From: Chryseobacterium sp.
GTDB taxonomy: Bacteria > Bacteroidota > Bacteroidia > Flavobacteriales > Weeksellaceae
Reading direction: 5' to 3'
Assembly (NCBI GenBank): GCA_003248755.1
Contig: QFQW01000012.1
Span: 1 to 64,000 of the forward strand
DNA length: 64,000 nt
The stretch's first letter is position 1. Every line of letters begins with the position of its first letter. The translations under genes were made by a program, and so were the position numbers. A model generated the notes under the pieces. It was not told the DNA's origin. It did no database searches and worked only from the letters and a program-made list of their open reading frames with translations. Of the stretch, positions 33,309-40,896 are shown one piece after another.

Positions 33309-33800
33309 ATGAAAATCAGACCATCAACTTCGGAAGATATCGATTATATAATGGATTGCATCAACACCGCAAGACAACTGATGCGCGAAAGTGGAAATAC
33401 AGTCCAGTGGACCAACGGCTACCCGTCAGAAGAATTGATGCTTGAAAGTATAGAAAAAGGGTATAACTTTTTGATTGTTAATAATGATGAGGTCGTTGCA
33501 ACCTTTGATTTCATTATTGATGATGACCCGAATTATGCAGTTATAGAAAATGGAAGTTGGCTGAACAATGAAAAATATGGTGTTATCCATCGTCTGGCGT
33601 CCAACGGGAAAGCGAAAGGAATCGCACAATTCTGCTTTGAATGGTGTTTTTCCCAATTCCCGAATATCAGAATCGATACGCACGAAACCAATATCGCAAT
33701 GCAAAAAGTTCTTGAAAGGCTCGGTTATCAAAAATGCGGAATCATCTATGTTTCCGATGGCACTCCAAGATTAGCATATCAGAAGATAGCTGATAAATGA
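33309..33800 (+). CDS. GNAT-family N-acetyltransferase
   Basis: A 163-residue GNAT protein. It opens with the typical IRPSTSEDIDYIMDCIN, the middle strand is VIENGSWLN, and the acetyl-CoA region is IHRLASNGKAKGIAQFCFEWC (about residues 94-114), followed by IRIDTHETNIAMQKVLERLGYQ, a strong motif B. Proteins of this type are annotated as amino-group acetyltransferases of unknown substrate. It stands alone and divergent from POT transporter 2. The spacers on both sides are simple-repeat-rich. Confidence 0.85.
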   Translation: MKIRPSTSEDIDYIMDCINTARQLMRESGNTVQWTNGYPSEELMLESIEKGYNFLIVNNDEVVATFDFIIDDDPNYAVIENGSWLNNEKYGVIHRLASNGKAKGIAQFCFEWCFSQFPNIRIDTHETNIAMQKVLERLGYQKCGIIYVSDGTPRLAYQKIADK

Positions 33801-33855
33801 TAATTGATTAGCGATAATAAAATCATCTATCATCTATCATTTATCGTTTATCAAA
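33801..33855. repeat. Degenerate 'atgataa/tatcatt' simple-repeat spacer
   Basis: The spacer is built from words such as tgataaatgataattgat and atcatctatcatttatcg. Similar spacers occur at 33270-33300, 48481-48590, 49350-49382 and 63165-63230. Confidence 0.6.
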
Positions 33856-35526
33856 TTAATGTCCGCTTTCTTTCATAATTTTATTAAGCCTTTTCAACAT
33901 CGATAATCCCAATAAGGTTGCGAAAATCAAAAGCCCAAAATTAACCAGGAAATAATTGGCTTTGTTTTCATAATTGTACCAAGTGCTTGCAAGGATTCCC
34001 GACAATTTATTCCCAACAGAATTCGCTAAGAAAAATCCGCCCATCATAAGTGCTGTCAATCTTGCGGGAGATAATTTGGAAACGAATGATAATCCCATTG
34101 GCGAAAGACAAAGTTCACCAATTGTCACTACGCCGTATCCTGCAATCAACCAAAGTGAAGAGACCTTTTCTGCGCCGTTATTTCCAGCATAAACAGCAGC
34201 GACCATTACCAGGCAAGATAAGCTGGTGATGAATAATCCCAAGACGATTTTAGTGGGCGTCAAAGGTTCTTTTCCTCGTTTTCTGAGCATTGCCCAGAAA
34301 CCAACAATGACTGGCGTTAATGCAATCACCCAAAACGGATTAATGGATTGGAATAACTCGGTATTGTATAGGAAAACAGGTTTGTCGGGATTGGATTCTA
34401 ATTCTGCTTTTTTTTCAGCGGAAACATTTCTGAAATAAATATCTTTTCCGGTTTGCTTTAAAGTTTTGCCATCATCACCTTTTTGAGAACGGAATTGTTC
34501 GTCAAAAATCGGAGTTTCTTTGTCTGCATAGCTTTTTTCTTCTACAAGATAAAGTGAAGCCAAAGGTTTTTCTACTTTTTCAGAAACGCTTCTATCTGTG
34601 TAATAATTGGCCCATCTTGTCAAAGCTGTTCCATTCTGTTTGAAAACCGCCCAGAAAAACATACTGATAAGGAATATCGAAAGCAAAGCGCCAATCGCAG
34701 GTTTCTCCAGTGGATTGGATTTGAAATAAAGTGAAACATAGAAGTAAATAACAGGGACACAAGCAAAAATAAAGGCATCTGTGTTTGTGCTTCCAAAGAT
34801 ATTAGTTCCAATAATCATCGTCGGAACAAACCAGCCGATAACTCCCGCAACAATTGCAGGAACAAAAACTTTCATCAATATTTCTGATAGTTTGGTGTCG
34901 CCTTCTTGTTTCGGTTTCATCTGTGCAGCGTGGATGTAATGTTTTCTACCAATCGTAAAAATGACCAACCCAAGCAACATCCCGACTCCGGCTGTTATAA
35001 ATGCTTCGCCCCAACCGAACTTGTTACGCATAAACGCCGCAATAATGTTACAGATAAATGCCCCGATGTTGATGCCCATATAAAAAATGTTGTAACCGGA
35101 ATCTTTATTGGCTTTGTAAGGCTGTTCTGAATAGAGATTGCCCAAAAGTGTGGAAATCGTAGGTTTGAAGAAACCATTTCCAATGATAATCAATGCAAGG
35201 GAACCGTAAAATAAAGGCAAATCTTTGAAAACTCCAACACCAATATAGCCAATCGCCATCAGAACACCGCCAAGATAAATGGATTTGATATAACCCAAAA
35301 CTCTGTCGGCCAAAAAACCGCCCAGAAAAGGAGTGAGATAAGTAAGCGCTATGAAGGTCCCGAAAATATCATCGGCATCTTTATCAGGAATTCCCAATCC
35401 TCCGGCAACGCCTTGCGGTTCTATCAGATAGAGAACAAAAATACCCAGAATCAAATAATACCCGAAACGTTCCCACATCTCGGTAAAAAACAAATAAGGT
35501 AAACCTTTGGGATGCTTAGTCTTCAT
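33856..35526 (-). CDS. POT-family peptide transporter 3
   Basis: A 556-residue member with the POT hallmarks EMWERFGYYLILGIF (residues 16-30), GNGFFKPTISTLLG and FYMGINIGAFICN. It carries a long extracytoplasmic insertion of about 75 residues (about 310-385, containing SYADKETPIFDEQF and KKAELESNPDKPVFLYN) between two helices, a feature of some bacteroidotal POT proteins. It has a good promoter (35551-35582) and is separated from transporter 2 by the opposite-strand GNAT gene. Substrates are likely small peptides. Confidence 0.93.
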   Translation of the reverse strand: MKTKHPKGLPYLFFTEMWERFGYYLILGIFVLYLIEPQGVAGGLGIPDKDADDIFGTFIALTYLTPFLGGFLADRVLGYIKSIYLGGVLMAIGYIGVGVFKDLPLFYGSLALIIIGNGFFKPTISTLLGNLYSEQPYKANKDSGYNIFYMGINIGAFICNIIAAFMRNKFGWGEAFITAGVGMLLGLVIFTIGRKHYIHAAQMKPKQEGDTKLSEILMKVFVPAIVAGVIGWFVPTMIIGTNIFGSTNTDAFIFACVPVIYFYVSLYFKSNPLEKPAIGALLSIFLISMFFWAVFKQNGTALTRWANYYTDRSVSEKVEKPLASLYLVEEKSYADKETPIFDEQFRSQKGDDGKTLKQTGKDIYFRNVSAEKKAELESNPDKPVFLYNTELFQSINPFWVIALTPVIVGFWAMLRKRGKEPLTPTKIVLGLFITSLSCLVMVAAVYAGNNGAEKVSSLWLIAGYGVVTIGELCLSPMGLSFVSKLSPARLTALMMGGFFLANSVGNKLSGILASTWYNYENKANYFLVNFGLLIFATLLGLSMLKRLNKIMKESGH

Positions 35527-35550
35527 AATTTTAATTTTTCACAACGTTTC

Positions 35551-35582
35551 CAAAAATAGGATTTTAAATTTAATAAATGCAA
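35551..35582 (-). promoter_or_regulatory. Promoter of POT transporter 3
   Basis: On the minus strand TATTTTTG (35551-35558) follows TTG (35580-35582) at 21 nt, 25 nt before the start codon. The -33 element touches the terminator of the upstream gene. Confidence 0.6.
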
Positions 35583-35607
35583 AAGCCTTCCAACTTGAAA
35601 GGCTTTT
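35581..35607 (-). terminator. Terminator of the 204-residue secreted protein gene
   Basis: Stem aaaagcctt (35581-35589) with aaggctttt (35599-35607), eight nt after the stop at 35615 on the minus strand. Confidence 0.75.
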
Positions 35608-35614
35608 GTTCTGT

Positions 35615-36229
35615 TTATTCTTTAAGCATTTGAAAATATGGCATAATCCTGTTCTTCATATCTTCCCGGCCGGCATTTAATTCGGCTTGGGTTTTATGGT
35701 TGTCTTCTTGCAGGATTTTAATCAGTTGCGAATAATTATTCGGGTCTTTCAGTTTTTTGTAACCTTTTGTTTGGCTGATGTAGCTATAATCATTAGCATC
35801 ATAATAATCTTTCGCCATTTTTAGAACCTTTGCATAGTTGCCGGCATCTTTAGCCAGATACAAAAACAGGCCTTCTTCAAGATAAACCTGGTATTCTTCG
35901 CTGAGATTATAATGTTCTTTTCCGCCTGAATGGTTAAGGTCTTCCGCTCTCATTTTTCCCAGATAGAACAGGAATGCACTTTCATTATATCCGGAGTTCC
36001 TGAAATATTCCATCGATTTTTTGAAATAGCTTTCGGGATATTCCTTGTCAGCTGATTTCGCATCTGCGAGAACGTTTTTAGAATCGATTTGAGAAATTTT
36101 TCCAATTGATGATAAGGAATCTGATTTTTCAAGAACGTTTTTATAAAGCAACAATACGTCTTTATCACTCTGAGCGAAAGTCAAAATATTACATAGAAAT
36201 AAGGTTGTGATAAATATTTTTCGAATCAT
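35615..36229 (-). CDS. Secreted hypothetical protein, TPR-like helices
   Basis: A 204-residue protein with a signal peptide (MIRKIFITTLFLCNILTFAQ). The mature part is helical and charged; the segment YFKKSMEYFRNSGYNESAFLFYLGKMRAEDLN resembles a single TPR-like pair, and the C-terminus KKLKDPNNYSQLIKIL is also helical. I do not recognise a family. It has its own terminator and lies divergent from a toxin-antitoxin pair. A periplasmic location is likely, function unknown. Confidence 0.7.
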   Translation of the reverse strand: MIRKIFITTLFLCNILTFAQSDKDVLLLYKNVLEKSDSLSSIGKISQIDSKNVLADAKSADKEYPESYFKKSMEYFRNSGYNESAFLFYLGKMRAEDLNHSGGKEHYNLSEEYQVYLEEGLFLYLAKDAGNYAKVLKMAKDYYDANDYSYISQTKGYKKLKDPNNYSQLIKILQEDNHKTQAELNAGREDMKNRIMPYFQMLKE

Positions 36230-36282
36230 ATTTTTAGAAATGGGATTAAAGATAACTGATTACCATCAATTAAAAAAATTGC

Positions 36283-36290
36283 TAACTTTG
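36283..36290 (+). promoter_or_regulatory. Putative -7 box of the toxin-antitoxin operon
   Basis: TAACTTTG lies 21 nt before the antitoxin ATG at 36312, which supports this start over an in-frame ATG further upstream. Confidence 0.45.
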
Positions 36291-36311
36291 ATTAGAATAA
36301 ATATTCAGAAA

Positions 36312-36560
36312 ATGGAAATCACAATAAAAGATTTGGAAGATAATCTCAAAACACTCCCGGAAGATTTATACGAAGAAGTAAATGATTTTGTAGAATTTTT
36401 AAAATTCAAATATTCATCAAAATATAGTCAAAACAACATTCCGGATTGGCAAATTAATGAATCTGACAGGAGATTGAAATATATTTCTGAAAATCCAACC
36501 AGTATTGTGTCGGAATCCGAAATGAGACATTACATTACAAGATTAAAGAATGAAGAATAG
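36312..36560 (+). CDS. DUF2281-type antitoxin
   Basis: An 82-residue protein that begins MEITIKDLEDNLKTLPEDLYEEVNDFVEFLKFK, the shape of DUF2281 antitoxin-like proteins in which a short helix pair is followed by a disordered toxin-binding tail. The start at 36312 follows a -7 box; an upstream extension to 36207 is rejected because it would overlap the start of the divergent gene and the promoter. It overlaps the downstream RelE/ParE-type gene by 11 nt, the usual antitoxin-first layout. It probably neutralises that toxin and represses the operon. Confidence 0.75.
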   Translation: MEITIKDLEDNLKTLPEDLYEEVNDFVEFLKFKYSSKYSQNNIPDWQINESDRRLKYISENPTSIVSESEMRHYITRLKNEE

Positions 36561-36831
36561 AATTGATTTTTCTCCGTTTGTAAAGACGGATTTAAAAGAA
36601 ATCAAGGATTGGTATCAGAAAATTAACAAAACCTTAGTCGATAGGTTTTTCAAAGAATTTGAAAATGAGACTCAACTTCTGTCACAGAATCCCTTGTCAA
36701 AAGAAGTTAAATATAAAGACTGCAGAATCAGTTATTTGAAAAATTTTCCATTTGGTATCCATTACAAATATTTTGATTCGGATAATTCGATATTGATAAT
36801 TTGGTATTTATCACGCATCAAGAAATCCTGA
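36550..36831 (+). CDS. RelE/ParE-family toxin
   Basis: A 93-residue toxin of the RelE/ParE fold. The N-terminus MKNRIDFSPFVKTDLKEIKDWYQKIN forms the first strand and helix pair, and the later strands DCRISYLKNFPFGIHYKYF and ILIIWYLSRIKKS are typical of the fold. Whether it cleaves mRNA or poisons gyrase cannot be told, because both types share this outline. It overlaps its antitoxin by 11 nt and ends before a bidirectional terminator. Confidence 0.8.
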   Translation: MKNRIDFSPFVKTDLKEIKDWYQKINKTLVDRFFKEFENETQLLSQNPLSKEVKYKDCRISYLKNFPFGIHYKYFDSDNSILIIWYLSRIKKS

Positions 36832-36851
36832 AATTTGGAAATCAAGATTAT

Positions 36852-36890
36852 AAAAAACCGCAAAAGAAAATATCTTCCGCGGTTTTATCT
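36852..36890. terminator. Probable terminator shared by the toxin gene and DPP-IV
   Basis: aaaaccgc (36854-36861) pairs with gcggtttt (36879-36886) around a 17-nt loop, with A- and T-runs outside. It lies between two convergent genes. Confidence 0.6.
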
Positions 36891-36921
36891 TCCAGATTAA
36901 GTCTTCCGACTTCTGGCAGTT

Positions 36922-39057
36922 CTACAAATTCTCCAAAATAAAATTCGTCATCTTCTCATAAAGCTGAGGTCTGGTTTGTCCACCATATATTCCGTGATTT
37001 TTGTCCGGATAAGCCATAAAATCAAATTGTTTTTTATTCTGAATCAATGCCTCCGAAAACTCCATAGAGTTCTGGAAATGAACATTGTCATCGGCCGTTC
37101 CGTGGATTAATAGGAATTTTCCTTTCAGTAGATTCGCAAAAGTTGTCGGTGAATTCTGGTCGTAGCCTTCAGGGTTTTCCTGCGGCGTTTGTAGGAATTT
37201 TTCTGTGTAAACTGTATCATAATATCTCCAGTTGGTCACTGGCGCAACAGCAATTCCCAACTTGAAAACATCTGCACCTTTTGTCAGAGCCAATGAACTC
37301 ATATAACCACCAAAGCTCCATCCGAAAATTCCGATTCTTGATTTATCAATGTAAGATTGATTTCCGAACCATTTTGCAGCAGTAATCTGGTCTTCGATTT
37401 CATATTTCCCCAATTGTTTGTAAATGACTTTTTTGAATTTTGCACCCTTGTAACCTGTTCCACGGCCGTCCACACAAGCAACGACATAGCCTTTTTGAGC
37501 CAGCATTTCGAACCAGATTCCGTTTCCGCCGTCCCAGGAATTGGAAACCTGCTGAGAACCCGGACCGGAATATTGGAACATAAACAATGGATATTTTTTG
37601 TTCGGGTCAAAGTTTTTCGGTTTGATAATCCAGGCATTCAGTTGGTCACCAACCGAGTTTGGAATGGTAATGAATTCCTTCGTTACAAAATTATCTTTTT
37701 GAAGCTTCGCAAGCGCTTCATTATTGTTTTGTAATTCTTTAATTTCTTTACCCGAAGCATCTTTCAAAACATATTTGTTTGGAGAAGAAGCTGTTGAATA
37801 GGTATTGATAAAATAATTAAATGACTTACTGAAACTTGCGGAATTATTACCTTCTGGGTAAGAAATCAAAGTTGTTTTTCCGGAATTGATATTTAGCTTT
37901 GAAACTACCTTATTAAGACTTCCTTTTTCGGTTGTCTGGATGTAAGCTTCTTTGGTTTTTGGATTGTAACCGTAATAATCTGTGATTTCCCATTGGCCTT
38001 TTGCGATTTGTTTTTTTAGTTTTCCATCTTTTTCGTACCAATACAATTGTCTGTAACCATCACGTTCCGAAGCCCAAAGAAAAGAGTTGTCATCCAGAAA
38101 TTCTAAGGTCAGATTGTCGGTTTCTATCCAGGCATTGTCTGTTTCTGAAAATAATTTGGTCAGATTACCGGATTTTGTATCTACTTTCAGCAAATCCACT
38201 TTGCTGTGATGTCTGTTGCTTGTTGCAATGACGATTTCGTTCGCATCGTTTGTCTGCCAAAGTTGCGGGATGTAATAATTCTCAAAACTTCCCAAATTCA
38301 AAACGGTTGTTTTTGCAGAATTTAATTGATAAAGATTGGCAGTAACCGTTGAGTTGGTTTCTCCTGCTTTTGGATATTTGTATCGCATTTCGGTTGGATA
38401 AAGCGACTTTCCATAGATGGGGATATAGATTTCCGGAACTTTCGATTCATCGAATCTCACAAAGACAATTGCATCGCCTGCTTTGTTCCATTGGTAATAA
38501 TCTGCGTGAGAAAATTCTTCCTCATAAACCCAATCTCCCAATCCATTGATGATTGAATTTTTCTTCCCGTCAGTTGTAATCTGCGTGATTTTTCCAGAAG
38601 TCAAATCCTGATAAAATAGATTATTGTCAACGATGAAAGCGACTTTGCTTCCGTCAGGAGAAAATTTCGGTTCCTGAATATAATTTCCGTTATTAAGAGG
38701 CGTTACTTTATTTGATTTCAAATCCTTCACATCAAATTTTCCCAAAAATGAATGTCTGTAAATGTCCTGACTTTCTTTTTGTAACAAAATCTTGGATTCG
38801 TCCGGAGAGAAAATATAAGATTCAAAACTGCCATCCACAATGTTTCCAACTTTCTGAAATGTTTTGTAGCTGTATTTGGCGATGCCGTCCTTTTCGATAG
38901 TTGCATAGTTCTCGCCGTCGTTAAGAGAGGCAATTCCTGCAATCCCTTTTCCTCGGTAATAGCCGGAGTAGATTTTGTCTAATGTAATTTCTTGAGCATT
39001 AATGTTTTGTGAGAAAACTGCTGCCATCAAAACAACAGATAAGAGAACTTTCTTCAT
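36922..39057 (-). CDS. Dipeptidyl-peptidase IV, family S9
   Basis: A secreted 711-residue serine peptidase (signal MKKVLLSVVLMAAVFSQNINA) that removes Xaa-Pro or Xaa-Ala dipeptides from peptide N-termini. An N-terminal beta-propeller (about residues 40-455, with FSPDESK and FSPDGSK repeats and the substrate-binding pair in DWVYEEEF) precedes the alpha/beta hydrolase. The nucleophile is Ser581 in GWSFGGY, the aspartate is in GTADDNVHF and the histidine in KNHGIYGG. All three are present. It stands next to three peptide transporters, consistent with peptide use. In Porphyromonas the orthologue is periplasmic. Confidence 0.95.
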   Translation of the reverse strand: MKKVLLSVVLMAAVFSQNINAQEITLDKIYSGYYRGKGIAGIASLNDGENYATIEKDGIAKYSYKTFQKVGNIVDGSFESYIFSPDESKILLQKESQDIYRHSFLGKFDVKDLKSNKVTPLNNGNYIQEPKFSPDGSKVAFIVDNNLFYQDLTSGKITQITTDGKKNSIINGLGDWVYEEEFSHADYYQWNKAGDAIVFVRFDESKVPEIYIPIYGKSLYPTEMRYKYPKAGETNSTVTANLYQLNSAKTTVLNLGSFENYYIPQLWQTNDANEIVIATSNRHHSKVDLLKVDTKSGNLTKLFSETDNAWIETDNLTLEFLDDNSFLWASERDGYRQLYWYEKDGKLKKQIAKGQWEITDYYGYNPKTKEAYIQTTEKGSLNKVVSKLNINSGKTTLISYPEGNNSASFSKSFNYFINTYSTASSPNKYVLKDASGKEIKELQNNNEALAKLQKDNFVTKEFITIPNSVGDQLNAWIIKPKNFDPNKKYPLFMFQYSGPGSQQVSNSWDGGNGIWFEMLAQKGYVVACVDGRGTGYKGAKFKKVIYKQLGKYEIEDQITAAKWFGNQSYIDKSRIGIFGWSFGGYMSSLALTKGADVFKLGIAVAPVTNWRYYDTVYTEKFLQTPQENPEGYDQNSPTTFANLLKGKFLLIHGTADDNVHFQNSMEFSEALIQNKKQFDFMAYPDKNHGIYGGQTRPQLYEKMTNFILENL

Positions 39058-39133
39058 TTTTCAAATTTTAATGACGTAAATATAATAAAGATTAATTGTT
39101 TTTGAGACTAGTCCATCTAAGGTTAATTGTATC

Positions 39134-39448
39134 TGTAACAGTCTGCTTAAATCTTGTAACAGCGTAGTTGACCTCTGTAATTGCCAATTTTGGTTTTGTA
39201 ACTATTTACTTTATTCCTGTAATAATCTACTTTGCTTCTCTGATAGCCAACTTTGCTCTTCTGATTGTCTACTTAACTCCTTTGGCAGTCTACTCAAGAC
39301 CTTTGATTGTCTACTCAAAATCTTTGATTGCCTACTAAAGCACTTTGATTGTCTATTTAAGAGCCTTTATTATCTACTCAAGGCCCTTGACGGTTTACTT
39401 AATTACTTTGATTGTTTAATTGAATCGTTTGATGGCTTACTGAATAGC
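39134..39448. repeat. Tandem array of fifteen exact 21-bp units
   Basis: Fifteen contiguous units of exactly 21 bp fill 39134-39448; the approximate consensus is tttgattgtctacttaanNcc. Units diverge by base changes but never by length. The plus-strand frame through the array is open from 39089 to a TGA at 39449 (120 codons), giving heptads such as FDCLLKT, FDCLLKI and CNSLLKS. The frame has no ATG, GTG or TTG start. Minus-strand frames contain stops. The array lies in a 470-bp spacer between the DPP-IV gene and trhO that holds no recognised gene. Confidence 0.93.
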
Positions 39449-39450
39449 TG

Positions 39451-39478
39451 ACAACTATCAACCAACAACTATCAACCA
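39451..39478. repeat. 14-bp tandem duplication
   Basis: acaactatcaacca occurs twice head to tail (39451-39464 and 39465-39478), directly after the 21-bp array and just before the trhO promoter box. Confidence 0.8.
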
Positions 39479-39485
39479 AAATCCC

Positions 39486-39493
39486 TATCTTTG
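39486..39493 (+). promoter_or_regulatory. Putative -7 box of the trhO operon
   Basis: TATCTTTG lies 34 nt before the trhO ATG. A TTG at the expected distance is missing, because that space is filled by the 14-bp duplication. Confidence 0.45.
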
Positions 39494-39527
39494 CGCCATT
39501 ATTTTTCTCACTTAAACCGTTTATAGC

Positions 39528-40895
39528 ATGCAACTGTACAACACCTTAAGCGCAGAAGAAAGAGCTCGACTTATCGATGAGGCCGGACAAGAGCGCCTTA
39601 CATTGTCTTTCTATGCGTATGCCAAAATTGAAGATCCTAAGAAATTTCGCGACGACCTTTTTATAGCCTGGAACGCCCTGGATGCGCTCGGCCGTATCTA
39701 TGTGGCGCACGAAGGAATTAATGCTCAGATGAGCGTTCCTGCAGAAAATTTTGAAGCTTTTCGTGATACGCTGGAAGTTTATGATTTTATGAAAGGCATC
39801 CGTCTGAATGTCGCTGTTGAGCAGGATAATCATTCTTTTTTAAAATTAACCATAAAAGTCAGAAACAAAATCGTTGCAGACGGTTTGAATGATGAAACCT
39901 TTGATGTAACCAATAAAGGCGTTCACCTGAAAGCGCAGGAATTCAATAATATGCTGGAAGACCCAAATACGATTGTGGTGGATTTCAGAAATCACTACGA
40001 AAGTGAGGTTGGTCATTTTGAAGGTGCCATAACGCCAGATGTTGAGAATTTCCGCGAAAGTTTGCCGATTATCAATGAACAATTGCAGGATTTTAAAGAA
40101 GATAAAAATCTTTTGATGTATTGTACCGGCGGAATCCGTTGTGAAAAAGCGAGTGCTTATTTTAAACATCAGGGCTTCAAGAATGTTTACCAATTGGAAG
40201 GCGGTATTATCGAATATACTCGTCAAATCAAGGAAGAAAATATTGAAAGTAAATTCATTGGAAAGAACTTCGTATTTGACCATCGTTTAGGAGAAAGAAT
40301 TACGGACGATATTATTGCACAGTGTCACCAGTGCGGAAAACCGTGTGATAACCATACCAATTGTGCCAATGATGCCTGTCATTTACTTTTCATCCAGTGT
40401 GATGAATGTAAGGCAGCGATGGAAAATACATGTTCTACGGAATGTCTGGAAACCATTCATTTACCTTGGGAAGAGCAGGTGAAACTGAGAAAAGGCCTTC
40501 AGGTTGGAAACAAAGTGTTCAGAAAAGGAAAATCTGAAGCTTTGAAGTTTAAAAATTCAGGAGATTTATCCACTCAGACTTTGGCAAAAGCTGTAAAACC
40601 TGAAACCAAAGATATCCGTCAAAAAATAAAAGTTAAAAAGACTTTGGTTGGAAAAGCAGAACATTATTTCACCAAATCAAAAATTGCTCAGTTTTTAATT
40701 GAAAATAGTGAGCTTTCTATCGGTGATAAAGTTTTGATTTCAGGACCAACAACAGGCGAGCAGGAAGTCACTATTACTGAACTTTTTGCAAATGGAGTTT
40801 CAACTAAAACTGCAAAAGTTGGAGACCAGATTACTTTTGAACTTCCGTTCAGAGTCCGTTTGTCTGATAAGTTGTATAAATTCTTAGAAGCTTAA
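39528..40895 (+). CDS. trhO: tRNA U34 hydroxylase TrhO with a U32-type C-terminal domain
   Basis: TrhO (YceA family, rhodanese-like) makes 5-hydroxyuridine at U34 of tRNAs using oxygen. Residues 1-350 match the standard protein: an N-terminal ferredoxin-like domain, then the rhodanese domain with active loop CTGGIRC (Cys199, Cys205), then a cysteine-rich tail (CHQCGKPC, CDECKAAM). At 455 residues it is about 100 longer than the E. coli protein. The extension (about 366-455) is clearly homologous to the C-terminal domain of the next gene's U32 protein: both have FLIE, GDK, GPTTG, QE and FRVR-SD-LYK at matching positions. It opens an operon with trhP-like, ferredoxin and 5-FTHF cyclo-ligase genes; the next ATG is one base after the stop. 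Confidence 0.93.
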   Translation: MQLYNTLSAEERARLIDEAGQERLTLSFYAYAKIEDPKKFRDDLFIAWNALDALGRIYVAHEGINAQMSVPAENFEAFRDTLEVYDFMKGIRLNVAVEQDNHSFLKLTIKVRNKIVADGLNDETFDVTNKGVHLKAQEFNNMLEDPNTIVVDFRNHYESEVGHFEGAITPDVENFRESLPIINEQLQDFKEDKNLLMYCTGGIRCEKASAYFKHQGFKNVYQLEGGIIEYTRQIKEENIESKFIGKNFVFDHRLGERITDDIIAQCHQCGKPCDNHTNCANDACHLLFIQCDECKAAMENTCSTECLETIHLPWEEQVKLRKGLQVGNKVFRKGKSEALKFKNSGDLSTQTLAKAVKPETKDIRQKIKVKKTLVGKAEHYFTKSKIAQFLIENSELSIGDKVLISGPTTGEQEVTITELFANGVSTKTAKVGDQITFELPFRVRLSDKLYKFLEA

Positions 40896-40896
40896 G

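Noticed and set aside
29809..35526. The three POT genes as an assembly duplication
   Set aside because: They differ in length and residue sequence and have distinct inserts and regulatory sequences.
39089..39448. A 120-codon plus-strand open frame through the 21-bp array as a coding gene
   Set aside because: No ATG, GTG or TTG in frame, and the heptads are rich in Cys and Phe, unlike a soluble coiled coil. I report it as a repeat with an open frame only.
39134..39448. The 21-bp array as a CRISPR array
   Set aside because: Units are contiguous without unique spacers, diverge between copies, and no cas genes are near.
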